Shown piece after piece: positions 1 through 11,204 of a stretch of 64,000 bases of DNA. Numbering within the stretch: position 1 is the stretch's first letter; each line of letters begins with the position of its first letter. Made by a program: the position numbers and the translations under genes. The stretch comes from Anastrepha obliqua (lineage: Eukaryota; Arthropoda; Insecta; Diptera; Tephritidae), in assembly GCF_027943255.1 (NCBI RefSeq), contig NC_072896.1, positions 117,831,879-117,895,878 on the forward strand. The letters are read 5' to 3'. The notes below the pieces were generated by a model. That model had not been told where the DNA came from. It ran no database searches and saw only the letters and a program-made list of their open reading frames with translations.

Positions 1-213
1 ACACTAATATGAGCAAGGTAACACTAATGAGCAAGGTAACTACATATGAGCAAGGTAACACTAATATGAGCAAGGTAACTACATATGAGCAAGGTAACAC
101 TAATGAGCAAGGTAACACTAAAGAGCAAGGTAACACTAATGAGCAAGGTAACGACACATTTTTTCGTGCGTGCAGCCTGTTAAATCGAATTATAAGACGT
201 TATCACGTCAAAA
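1..213 (+). mobile_element. Right end of composite repeat element (copy A)
   Basis: This is the terminal part of a repeat family seen three more times in the window. It holds about eight copies of an 18/20-bp minisatellite with core gagcaaggtaac and spacers such as actaat, actaatat or actaaa. A terminal module follows, from gacacattttttcgtgcgtg to the end gacgttatcacgtcaaaa. The same module ends copies C (about 31114) and D (57993) and, inverted, begins copy B (3602). The body lies left of the window. The open frame through the minisatellite (repeating MSKVT/EQGNT) is an artefact of the repeat. Confidence 0.8.
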
Positions 214-334
214 GTGGCTCTTTTAGCCTCTTTTAAATTATACAATTTATTTTTTTACTTACAGTTTTACTGCTACTTTCTATGCGGGTGCATGGCTCTG
301 GATAGAAGAAGGTTCAACTTTTTAGGAAAAAGTT

Positions 335-900
335 CTTGGCAAAAGTAGCCAATATAAAAATAACAAGTCTTGTTAGATTTATTAGAGCCACAGGTTAGTT
401 CAATGAGGACAATGTAGAGTGAGGAGAGGGGACAGCCCTGGGGTTATTACAATGGGCCTACAGTAGGCCTAGGTGTGTCAACCGACAACCACTATACCTA
501 CCTTCGCTTAAAAGAGAGCCGAACTGAGTTGTTAATCACATCTTATTTAGATAGAAACCAGATTGCGCCCATCAGAGAGTGCGTGACGTCACATTGGTAT
601 AGTTGTGCAGTGTTGCCAACCCTTTGCTCTTTGCAATAAATTTAGTGCTTTTTTATACCCAAAATGTGAAATTTTTGAGTATGGTGTATGTTTTTTTTTT
701 TGAAACTACCAAAACTGTATAGTATGTACTACCAAAGGTATAGTGGTTGTCGGTTGACACACCTAGGCCTACTGTGGGCCCATTGTAATAACACCAGGGC
801 TGTCCCCTCTCCTCACTCTACATTGTCCTCATTGAACTAACCTGTGGCTCTAATAAATCTAACAAGACTTGTTATTCTTATATTGGCTACTTCTGCCAAG
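335..900. repeat. Long inverted repeat with 236-bp spacer
   Basis: Two arms of 165 bp (335-499 and 736-900) are near-perfect reverse complements, differing at only a few bases; both contain ggttagttcaatgaggacaa or its complement. The transcript could fold into a long hairpin. The spacer includes a block at about 562-690 containing a TGACGTCA palindrome, repeated without the arms at about 8043-8170. No coding potential is seen. It may be a foldback MITE or an inverted duplication; no target duplication was found at the outer edges. Confidence 0.85.
562..690. repeat. Dispersed repeat with TGACGTCA core (copy 1)
   Basis: A block of about 130 bp containing gagtgcgtgacgtcac, gttgtgcagtgttgcca and tttagtgcttttttataccc recurs in the same orientation at 8043-8170. 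This copy is the spacer of the inverted repeat. The family is not recognised. Confidence 0.6.
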
Positions 901-2360
901 TTATTCACTGTAACTCTGTACTCTGTAATGTCAAAAACTATAAACCAACGAATTAAATGGGTTAAATATGCTATGAGAGCAACGAATACTTTTTTATCCC
1001 ACTGCATATAGTTTTTTCCCCTCATGCATACCTATAATATGGATATATACGAATAATCCAGTACAAATTCACTTAACATCAACCTTAAGGTAAATCAGCA
1101 TTAGCATCTCCGTAAAAAATCCAACTCCATTTGCCCTAAACAAAGAGGCGGCAAGCATTAAAAAAGCAAAGTAGGCATAAGAATTGCATAAATATAAAAC
1201 CGAAAAATAAATATTTTTATTTTATTATTATTGAATTATAATACGTATCGAATGTCGCACATAAACATTCAATAACAAAATATCATAAGTCGCAGCAAAA
1301 AAAAAAGTGTGCCCACCAATAAGAAAGGGTAAAAAGCGGATGAAAGACCAACACCCACACACAAGGTACATTCACACTACCATCCTATGCGGCTTGAGAA
1401 CAGAAATCGTAACTTTTTGCAATGAGAAAGGGTAACAAAATAAAACCTACGTTTTTTCCAACGCTATCACTCCTGGAGGACTCATACCCCCCGCCATCAT
1501 CATCATCATCAACATGATCCAGAAAGTCAATGGTTTTGAAAAGTGCAAAAAGTCATTATTTGGTCGTATTTGTGTACTTAACGTTTGGATTGCAAATATT
1601 TACTGCCATCACTCAGGCATTCATTGCTTGTATGTAGGTATTTCCATCGCATGTGCACATAAGAATCCTTTCGCCATAAAAATCGGCACGTAAAAATGCC
1701 TCCTTTTAGCATAAAATGTTGTCACGCAAATCAAGACGAGGCACATACATGCGCACGTACCTGTGCATATGAGCGTCAAGGGTGCTGCAGTGTTTTCTCC
1801 TCCACTATGAAAGGCAGTAGCAGGGTGCCCAGCGTGGTGAGGGTGAAGTTTGATTTACCAGCAAACTTCGATTGCCAAATGTGCGGTTGATTTCGAATGC
1901 ATGTTCGTGAATTTACACTGAGCAGCATAAAGATGAGAACACTAATTTCTTGCACGAAAATTATCTACCATCTCAAAGGTAAATTGTAAAAGAAACGCAA
2001 GTAATAACTCCCTACAAAAAATTCCTTCAAAGCAAGGGGTATCGAGTTTTCAGATATTCGACTAAAAATGTTTGTTCCAAATGTCTGGTTTCTAGTTCTA
2101 TTGTAGACGGAATCAGATATATGTAGAAAAAAATTCCTACATTCACTTATTTCAGCCATTTAAAATAAATAAACTCGCTGAGTTGAAAAGCCACATAAAG
2201 GCAGTTTACAACCCTTACATGTCTGGCAATATATTCGATAACCAAGGGAATGAAAACCAACAAAAAACTCTGGTTAAACAGCCAAGTATACTTTTATTGG
2301 TCCTTCTATTTAGCTCCTTGTCATGTTGGTAAATCTGTCAGTTATTTGGACATTAGTTCT
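901..2360. other. Intergenic, no gene seen
   Basis: AT-rich sequence with a short catcat run near 1496-1512. The open frames here are short and without recognisable composition or splice context. Nothing convincing was found. Confidence 0.5.
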
Positions 2361-2364
2361 ACCT

Positions 2365-2665
2365 TTTCCAAATTGGATAAAAAGCTAAGCGAATGGGTCT
2401 GGTGATGAACGAGAATAAAACGAAGTACCTCCATGTCATCAAACTGGCTCTAAAAGTATTCGATGCGGCACCAGCTGGTGGTAGCAGAGGAAGAGAAAGA
2501 TCGGCTCTGCGTTGGAAAGATCAAGTGGAGAAGGACTTGGCTTCACTTGGCGTGCCCAACTGGCGCCGGTTAGCACGAGAAAGAGACGACTGGCGCGCTT
2601 TGGTTAACTTGGCCAAAATCACTTAAGCAGTTATCGCGCCAATCGAGAAGAAGAAGAAGAATATG
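2365..2665 (+). pseudogene. Non-LTR retrotransposon 3' remnant (RT C-terminus)
   Basis: The + strand encodes AKRMGLVMNENKTKYL, the typical 'GL.iN..KTKyM' block of insect endonuclease/reverse-transcriptase elements. After an apparent internal deletion it continues with LRWKDQVEKDLASLGVPNWR and a run to a TAA at 2624-2626, the usual C-terminal tail of the same proteins. A gaagaagaagaag tail follows (2646-2660), as expected of a 3' end copied by target-primed reverse transcription. A shift near 2375 breaks the frame upstream. A related tail lies at 62640-62810. The clade cannot be fixed from this piece. Confidence 0.75.
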
Positions 2666-3601
2666 TCTTTCAACAAAATGTTACCGATATTCTAAGATGA
2701 CTTAATACTGTCGAAAATCCAAACGGGCCGTCCTGTATGACTGACGAAAACATCGAAAAAGTTAGGAAAATGTACTGACAGATTATCATGTGAGCATCGG
2801 GAAGTTAGTAGGTGTTATTAGTATCTGGAATCAGGTACTATACATTGCCGATGACGAGACTTAGAATGGTAGATCTGTCAGGTCTATGAATATGACATCG
2901 GAGCGAAATAAAAAATTATTAATTACTTTTTTAATAATAATGCTTCTTAGGCGATCTGACTTGTTACTGTCGATCCAAGTTCAAGGTTTTATTGGCTGTT
3001 TTAAAAGTTACCATGGTATGATTCAGTCTAAATTTCTTTCGCCAGACCAAGCAACAAGTAAGAAGTATTGTGTAAACGAGCCGAAGTTTTGAAAACGAAT
3101 TTTTATCTATTGCATGACTTCTTGAGCAAAAAAAACTTGGTTCTTAGGCGACTATTTAAACAATGGTCAATGATCTTAGCACAAAAGAGATATTCGCGAA
3201 GGAACCCTTAAGTGAATCATAAGCGAACATTTTGGGCATGCAATTGTTTCGGACTTGAAGGGTTATACCGAAAAAAAGCGAATTTTCCAGAATCTTTTCT
3301 GAAAAAAAAACTTTTAAATTTATTGATCTAAAAACTTGTACACATATTATATTATCTTTTAACTGTATTTTAAGACTTAGTATTAGTGAAAATATTTATT
3401 TGGAAAGGAGCTACAGCTGATCTCCGGGAGCTCCTCTTAAAAAAGACGTTTTGCGATGACCACTATATCTCTGAACTGGATTCTCTGAAATTAAAAAACC
3501 AAACAGATTTCGTTAAAGTAATGTTAAATCTAATAATTAATCGAAGGAATAAGCAAAATAAAATTGTTGGATAAAATGGCGGTTTCTCAAAAAAAGATCG
3601 A
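2666..3601. other. No gene seen; possible decayed MITE at right
   Basis: No supported gene. Bases 3470-3560 resemble part of the TTAA-flanked MITE at 17287-18000 (shared stretches around aaaaaaccaaa and atttcgtta), so this may be a decayed relative interrupted by composite element B at 3602. The 62-codon frame at 3386-3574 falls within this resemblance and is probably not a gene. Confidence 0.35.
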
Positions 3602-3663
3602 TTTTGACGTGATAACGTCTTATAATTCGATTTAACAGGCTGCACGCACGAAAAAATGTGTCG

Positions 3664-4265
3664 TTACCTTGCTCATTACTGTTCATATGTAGTTACCTTG
3701 CTCATATTAGTGTTACCTTGCTCATATTAGTGTTACCTTGCTCATATTAGTGTTACCTTGCTCTTTAGTGTTACCTTGCTCTTTAGTGTTACCTTGCTCA
3801 TTAGTGTTACCTTGCTCATATTAGTGTTACCTTGCTCTTTAGTGTTACCTTGCTCTTTAGTGTTACCTTGCTCAGTAGTGTTACCTTGCTCATATTAGTG
3901 TTACCTTGCTCTTTAGTGTTACCTTGCTCATTAGTGTTACCTTGCTCTTTAGTGTTACCTTGCTCATTAGTGTTACCTTGCTCATATTAGTGTTACCTTG
4001 CTCTTTAGTGTTACCTTGCTCTTTAGTGTTACCTTGCTCATATTAGTGTTACCTTGCTCATTAGTGTTACCTTGCTCAGTAGTGTTACCTTGCTCATATT
4101 AGTGTTACCTTGCTCTTTAGTGTTACCTTGCTCATTAGTGTTACCTTGCTCTTTAGTGTTACCTTGCTCATTAGTGTTACCTTGCTCATATTAGTGTTAC
4201 CTTGCTCTTTAGTGTTACCTTGCTCATTAGTGTTACCTTGCTCATATTAGTGTTACCTTGCTCAT
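3664..4265. repeat. 18/20-bp minisatellite, about 32 units
   Basis: Tandem units of ttaccttgctc followed by a variable tail: attagtg, tttagtg, agtagtg (18 bp) or atattagtg (20 bp). Variant types are interspersed, as expected from unequal exchange. The same unit, inverted, occurs in copies A, C and D with fewer repeats. Confidence 0.95.
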
Positions 4266-4577
4266 TGCATTGAATGAACTGCAAGCGAAAGCGCGCAAGG
4301 AACGACAAAGCAAACAAAGCAAACGAACGGCAACGTTCGACATCTTGCTCTCCCCTACTCAAGTGAGCGTATATATGTATGTATATGCGCATATGTACAT
4401 ATATAAATTCACGTATTTGTATTTGCATATGCCTTCTTATTGATTATTATTATTTTGCTTTACTTGAAGAATTTCAAATAAAACCAAGTTTGTTAATAAT
4501 ACCTGTTGTTTTAATGTTATTATTATTAATTTTTTTATTATATATGAAGGAAAAAATGTATGGTAATATTTACCATA

Positions 4578-6341
4578 TCTATACTAATATTATAAAGAGG
4601 AAAACTTTGTTTGTTTGGTTGTAATGAATAGGCTCAAAAACTACTGGACCGATTTTAAAAACTCTTTCACCATTCGAAAGCTACATCACGAGTAACATGG
4701 ATTATATTTTATTTTGGAAATAGGGCTCGAGATATAGGTCAAAACGTGGACCCGGGTAACCTTCGAATGTGTATGTACAATATGGGTATCAAATGAAAGC
4801 TGTTGATAAGTGCTTTAATACGGGGTAATTTTCATACCTATTGATGACTAGGGTCTGGAAATATATGCCAAAACGTGGACCCGCCGTGTCTTTGCACCGA
4901 ATTAAACCAAACTTCCACACATTGTTAAGGAGGTATTGAAGATGGTTTCCGTATAGTTTGGGTACCTATTGGTAGATAGGGTCTCGAGATATAGGTCAAA
5001 ACGTGGACCCGGGTAACCTTCGGATGTGTATGTACAATATGGGTATCAAATGGAAGCTGTTGGTAAATGCTTTAGTTCAGAGTATTTCCATCCGCTCCGT
5101 GACTAGGGTCTCGAGATAGAGACCAAAACGTGGACCCTAGAATGTGTTTGTACAATATGGATATCAAATGAAAGCTGTTTATAAGTGCTTTAATACGGGG
5201 TAATTTTCATACCTATTGATGACTAGGGTCTCGAAATATATGCCAAAACGTGGACCCGCCGTGTCTTTGAACCGAATTAAACCAAACTTACACACATTGT
5301 TAAGTAGGTATTGAAGATGATTTCCGTATAGTTTGGATACCTATTGGTAGATAGAGTCTCGAGATATAGGTCAAAACGTGGACCCGGGTAACCTTCGGAT
5401 GTGTATGTACAATATGGGTATCAAATGGAAGCTGTTGGTGAATGCTTTAGTTCAGAGTATTTCCATCCGCTCCGTGACTAGGGTCTCGAGATAGAGACCA
5501 AAACGTGGACCCTAGAACGTGTTTGTACAATATGGATATCAAATGAAAGCTGTTGAGAAGTGCTTTAATACGGGGTAATTTTCATACCTATTGATGACTA
5601 GGGTCTCGAAATATATGCCAAAACGTGGACCCACCGTGACTTTGAACCGAATTAAACCAAACTTACACACATTGTTAAGTAGGTATTGAAGATGATTTCC
5701 GTATAGTTTGAATACCTATTGGTAGATAGGGTCTCAAGATATAGGTCAAAACGTGGACCCGGGTAACCTTCGGACGTGTATGTACAATATGGGTATCAAA
5801 TGGAAGCTGTTGGTGAATGCTTTAGTTTAGAGTATTTCCATCCGCTCCGTGACTAGGGTCTCGAGATAGAGACCAAAACGTGGACCCTAGAATGTGTTTG
5901 TACAATATGGATATCAAATGAAAGCTGTTGATAAGTGCTTTAATACGGGGTAATTTTCATACCTATTGATGACTAGGGTCTCGAAATATATGCCAAAACG
6001 TGGACCCACCGTGACTTTGAACCGAATTAAACCAAACTTACACACATTGTTAAGGAGGTATTAAAGATGACTTCCGCATAGTTTGAATACCTATTGGTAG
6101 ATAGGGTCTCAAGATATAGGTCAAAACGTGGACCCGGGTAACCTTCGGACGTGTATGGACAATATGGGTATCAAATGAAAGCTGTTGCTGAATGCTTTAG
6201 TACAGAATATTTTTCATGCCGCTCCGTGACTGGGGTCTCGAGATATAGGTCAAAACGTGGACCCGGGTAACCTTTGGTTGTGTATGTACAATATGGGTAT
6301 CAAATGAAAGCTGTTGATAAGTGCTTTAATACGGGGTAATT
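4578..6341 (+). mobile_element. Helitron, 5' part with 375-bp tandem repeats
   Basis: The 5' terminus TCTATACTAATATTATAAAG follows an A at 4577, the usual Helitron start after A. The next 150 bp match the complete Helitron at 60361-61501. The internal sequence is then tandemly repeated: tgctttaatacggggtaatt occurs at 4811, 5186, 5561, 5936 and 6322, giving three intervals of 375 bp and one of 386 bp. No CTAG terminus is present; the sequence stops inside a repeat unit and continues directly as the TGTTA array. It is a 3'-truncated, non-autonomous copy without Rep/helicase coding. Confidence 0.8.
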
Positions 6342-7020
6342 TGTTATGTTATGTTATGTTATGTTGTGTTATGTTATGTTATGTTATGTTATGTTATGTT
6401 ATGTTATGTTATGTTATGTTATGTTATGTTATGTTATGTTATGTTATGTTATGTTATGTTATGTTATGTTATGTTATGTTATGTTATGTTATGTTATGTT
6501 ATGTTATGTTATGTTATGTTATGTTATGTTATGTTATGTTATGTTATGTTATGTTATGTTATGTTATGTTATGTTATGTTATGTTATGTTATGTTATGTT
6601 ATGTTATGTTATGTTATGTTATGTTATGTTATGTTATGTTATGTTATGTTATGTTATGTTATGTTATGTTATGTTATGTTATGTTATGTTATGTTATGTT
6701 ATGTTATGTTATGTTATGTTATGTTATGTTATGTTATGTTATGTTATGTTATGTTATGTTATGTTATGTTATGTTATGTTATGTTATGTTATGTTATGTT
6801 ATGTTATGTTATGTTGTGTTGTGTTGTGTTGTGTTGTGTTGTGTTGTGTTGTGTTGTGTTGTGTTGTGTTGTGTTGTGTTGTGTTGTGTTGTGTTGTGTT
6901 GTGTTGTGTTGTGTTGTGTTGTGTTGTGTTGTGTTGTGTTGTGTTGTGTTGTGTTGTGTTGTGTTGTGTTGTGTTATGTCATGTTATGTTATGTTATGTT
7001 ATGTTATGTTATGTTATGTT
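6342..7020. repeat. (TGTTA)n array with an internal (TGTTG)n block
   Basis: About 680 bp of pure pentamer. Units are TGTTA except for an almost pure TGTTG block of about 160 bp (roughly 6814-6974) and one isolated variant near 6365. The 220-264 codon frames here (repeating CYVML or CCVVL) are artefacts of a pentamer read in three frames. The same array, inverted, occurs in copies C and D. Confidence 0.97.
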
Positions 7021-7195
7021 AAAGTATATGTTATGTTAATGTTAACTCATTCTCTATATCCATACAAAATATGTATCAAACAAATAAAATTAAAATTTTC
7101 TTTTGAAAAATGCAACCATTCAATCAGTATTTTCTTATGACGTCATCACGTTAAACTATCGTCAGTAAACCGACTTTGCAGACAACCTCTTTTTA

Positions 7196-8042
7196 ACCAA
7201 AATTTCGGCCTGAAATTATTCATAAAAAATATATATATCGGTGATCGATTTATATTAAAGAAACTCGTGTTAAAATTTGAGACTAATCGGTTTAGCCCGT
7301 TTTGACTGACTAACTGTATATAACTCCTTAACCACACCACCACAATTTTGCTCTTAGTAATGTTTACGTTTCCTAGAACAAACATAGGAAATTATGATTT
7401 ATTCAGACAGGTAAAATTTCATTTTCATTTCATAGAGACCAAACGTCTCTACTCTGGTCAGTAGTTATGATTTTTAAAACCCAACCAATTTCATGCGAGT
7501 ACATACAACTCTTATAGCTGAAAGCCGCTGGTCTGATTTTCAGCCCGACAGGTTGAGTAACAGCAAGTATTCTGCCCATTATCGGTAGTTCTCTGAATTG
7601 ACTCTTCAGTGTAAACAAATAGTCCTTTATTCAAAAGTTGTGCCCTCCACAGTCCGCACTATGGATCCAACTACCACTTTTCCCAGATACAGCGCAAGGG
7701 TGTCAGAATTAATTAGTGTAACACTAAATCTATCCTTACGGCAGAATCTACTACTTTCTTATGCTTACGAGTTTAGATTCAATCAAAATAAATGGATTAT
7801 CATCATTTGTATGAATGAAAATATATTATTCTGGTTATAAATTTTCTTTATAATCCCAAATTTTTACTAAAGATCCCCCAAACAAGTGGGCATTGTAAGT
7901 TTCCCCTCTATTAGTTTTTCACGTTAAACTTCATTTTAGTCAAATATGCAGCCACTTGGACATTAACAAAAATAAATCATGTTTCGTTTGTTTTTACTCG
8001 CCCCACGATGTATATTCTGTAATCAAGAATGATAGAAAGAAG
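7196..8042. other. Intergenic, no gene seen
   Basis: No supported gene or recognised repeat. The short frames have no splice or family support. Confidence 0.4.
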
Positions 8043-8170
8043 ATTGCGCTCATCAAGAGTGCGTGACGTCACGTTTTTCCGAGTTGTGCAGTGTTGCCAG
8101 CCATTTGGTCTTCACAATAAATTTAGTGCTTTTTTATACCCAAAATGCGAAAATTTTGAAGTTTCGTGTT
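8043..8170. repeat. Dispersed repeat with TGACGTCA core (copy 2)
   Basis: Second copy of the block at 562-690, with gagtgcgtgacgtcac and tttagtgcttttttataccc conserved and about 15-20% divergence by eye. It lacks the flanking inverted-repeat arms. Confidence 0.6.
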
Positions 8171-10985
8171 TGCTTCTTTTTTTAAATTTAAAGCTACCAA
8201 AACTTTAAGTTAAAAAAAAAACTATCTTGTTAATCAAAAAAAAGGTTAAAAAAGGTAACTCTGAGAAGATTTTAGTGATAATGAAAAATTTTTGACTCTT
8301 ATAAAATTTGATAATTTGAAAGTGCAAATTTAATTTTTGACTCCATTTAAGGTTATGCAAGAATATAAAATCTTCTTCTCTACTCTTCTTAAGATTGAAA
8401 ACCTTTTTACACATTTTAAAAGGCGTTTGAATTTACTTAGTACGGATTAAAACCATAGAGGTGTAATCGTTTCTTCCGGCCATCAATCCTTAGAGTACCT
8501 TATCTAGTTATCATACATCTCGCTTAGCAAAAAAAACTCATAAATTAAATTGTACATAAGCATAACACATTTATTTAAAAAAAACGCACATTCTAAAGAC
8601 AATTTGTCACGCATACAAAGTGCTTTAAGTAATTCAATAAAAAAATTGTGTTTCATTTTCTTTAAATGGACATTTTAGTGCGTTTTTTAACATTACTTTT
8701 AATTAGAACAGACTAGAAAAATGTCATGAAGAAAGAACTAAAACTCCGAGACTAAATAACAAAAAAAAATGCTAAATCAAGTAACGAAAATGGTAATCTG
8801 GCCATACTGGAGCTAAAACCACGTAACTCATTGTCAAATTCGCTGAGCGCAAAGTAACGGCAGCACGATAGGCGCCATCTCATTATTCTTTCCATCATGT
8901 TCTGTAATGGCACTCATCTCGTACCGCTATTCCGCTCTCAGTGAGTTTGGCAGAATCGCTGTGTGTGTGACGTCGCACGGATGCAATTTATTCGCATTTT
9001 TGTTCGCATTTTCACATTTCTCTCATATAACTGCATCAGTCTGACGTCGCGTTTCCATGATGGACGCAATCTCGCGTACTATCATTTTTGGATTGACCAT
9101 AAATTTTTATATTAGTATGTAGAACAATAGAATATCGACAAATAGGAATAAAACAATATATTTGACTTGGCAATAACAAATATTTTTAATATATATTATT
9201 TCTTAGCTATAAAAATGTTTTTTATTGAGAAATATCTAAAGTTATAAGACATTTTTTAGACTTTTTGATACGATTTTCTATGAAATTTAATAATTTTTTA
9301 TGCAACCAGGTAACATGAAAGAACGTTTGGGAATCAGGTGATTTCAGCTGTGGACATTTTTTGACGACCAGTTGGATGGATCTGTATATGCCCATGACGG
9401 CCCGAAACTGCCCATTTTGTGTTTCTTTTTTCGGTGGTCGGGCTGTTGAGAGCCACTTTGAGAGAGTAATTGGTGTTTATCAGCAGCCTGAAGTTGCCCA
9501 GAAAAAAAGCGAGCGAGTTTGTGAAAACTGTGAAATTGAGTGGCCATCTGGTTAACTAAAGAAGGAAGAAAAGGAATTAAACAAAAACAAAAACATAAGA
9601 TAAACATTGGGAAAAAAACAACAAAACAATAACAAATAATTGTAACGTTTTGTTTCAGGCAAGAAATTGTGTTTTTTATAATCCAGTGTTTCAGGGTTAT
9701 TTACGCTTGGGCGAAACTTGCCCGAAAACGAAAAAACAAACCGAACTTTGGCATCGAGCTTTGCCTTCTAAAAACTTTACTCTGCTGTTTACTTATTTTC
9801 GACGCTTATAGTACTTAAATGGATATCCTTTTCTCCCTCATGAACTGAAGCACGTTACAGTGATAAAAATCCTGCGACAGTCAACACCTTCACTCGTGTT
9901 TTTTCTCTTCTTGTTTTTTTTTTTTGTTTCTTTTTATTCTTCTTTTTTTGTTTGTAAAATATCACACACCCATTAGTTTCCTGAGAATCATATGTGAACA
10001 CATACCGTTATATTGTATGCATGTGCCACTTCCCCTTTTTTTTGGCTTGCATTTGCTACCGTTCGCTTCTTCATGGGTGTCATTTTTTCACTTCCATTTC
10101 CGTTATCCATTTTTCTATTTCATTGAACTGTGCGCCTTTGTTTGCCAATCGAATGACTGCACTTACAATCACACACAGATGTATTTGCTATCTATTTGCA
10201 TGCATACATGCATACTTGACTCATACTCGTATGTGGGCGAGCGTATGGCCAGGATGGGGTAGAAAAATTCGTGGATATGAGTTTTCAAATTAGATTTGCT
10301 CTTATCAAAGTGTTATTTGTTATGACACACGACTTTGCGTGCTTTTTATTATCGGTGGATTCACTGAATTTCCTTTCCTAATTTTTATTCGGTAGTGGCA
10401 TTTATTGTGACACTTTTATGAACTTATGGGATTTTGTAGTCTATGAAAATTGAATGGATAAGTATCTTGGTAGGCCTTGATATCGGGGCTTAATATAATA
10501 TAATAACATATGCTCTTTATTTTCATCTAAATTTGAATCGTAATCCTTTTGATCTGCTGTAAGTTTTTGTAAGAGAAATTCCTATGTGTACACGCATAGG
10601 TATTTCTCGATATCCACATTAAGTTAGGAAGTGAGTTGGGGGTCTGCTATAAACCTAAGTTAGGAAGTGAGTTAGAGGCCTGCTATAAACTATAAACACA
10701 GTTGATCGGAGGACTTGTAGGTATTTTTCTGCTAGGGATGATGTCAAATCCACCACCAAAAGCTGATCAGTTTTACAGGCCCCAAAATATAGACAGATAT
10801 GAAAATATGGAATATTCGCTTTTCTTATGACTTGAATGGAGAAAATATTATTGTTTTTGCCATTCTTTCATCACTTTTACGCATCACACAAGGGCAAAGG
10901 ATAAGCACCGTTTCCAAAAGAGCGGCTTAAAAAGTTAAATAAAAAACCCGAAAACACTCAGAAAAAAAATAAAAAAAATAAATAA
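8171..10985. other. Intergenic, no supported gene
   Basis: AT-rich with a more GC-balanced stretch at 8800-9070, which contains gacgtcgcac and gacgtcgcgt and could be regulatory, though I cannot support a promoter. A 64-codon frame at 9361-9555 has two CxxC pairs but no recognised family. A direct repeat, aagttaggaagtgagtt, occurs at about 10620 and 10660. Confidence 0.35.
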
Positions 10986-10989
10986 ATAA

Positions 10990-11190
10990 ATAATTAGCGC
11001 TTACACTCTATATTGAGTATTCGGGTGAGCGCCTTGATGTTGTTCCACAAATGGAGGGATCTACAGTTTTAAGCCGAACAGCAGATATTTTTTATGAGGA
11101 ACTTTTTTATGGCAGAAAAACACTCAGAGGTTTGCCATTGCCTGCCGAGAGACGGCTGTTTTTAGAAAAAACTTTTTCTTCATTTTGATG
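10990..11190 (-). mobile_element. tRNA-derived SINE, 3' part (copy 1, inverted)
   Basis: Reverse-strand copy of the SINE assembled from the copies at 25310, 31111, 53720, 58333 and 59650. The shared blocks ccttgatgttgttccacaaa, aggaacttttttatggcaga and gccattgcctgccgagagac run in order. About 20 bp are deleted near 11030, and the tRNA-like head is absent. It abuts the mariner remnant. Confidence 0.75.
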
Positions 11191-11204
11191 AAAATGCAGT
11201 AAAA

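Larger units (their letters stand above)
3602..7195 (-). mobile_element. Composite repeat element, copy B, interrupted by Helitron DNA
   Basis: Reading left to right this is the reverse complement of the layout in copy D (56714-57993). The terminal module (3602-3667) is followed by an expanded minisatellite (3664-4265) and the internal spacer that starts at gcattgaatgaactgcaagc and runs through gcatatgccttcttattgat. At 4578 a Helitron 5' end starts; its sequence runs to about 6341 and meets a pentamer array (6342-7020). The left-end segment (7021-7195) closes the element at caaccgactttgcagacaac. The inner module found in copies C and D before the pentamer array is absent, apparently lost at the Helitron junction. 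No transposase is encoded. Confidence 0.75.

Noticed and set aside
3664..4265. Regular 18/20-bp direct repeats that could be mistaken for a CRISPR array
   Set aside because: The units are contiguous with variant tails and no unique spacers, the context is eukaryotic, and the array is part of a repeat element.
6314..7140. Three overlapping frames of 223-264 codons repeating CYVML
   Set aside because: A pentamer without stop codons is open in all three frames of one strand; there is no protein signature. The same applies at 25551-25988 and 56769-57522.
9361..9555. 64-codon frame with CPFC and CENC pairs, possible zinc finger
   Set aside because: Spacing fits no known finger, and there is no splice context or supporting neighbours.
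9924..10293. Overlapping plus-strand frames of 99-112 codons, Phe/Leu/Cys-rich
   Set aside because: Composition reflects T-rich DNA; no domain, signal or splice support.
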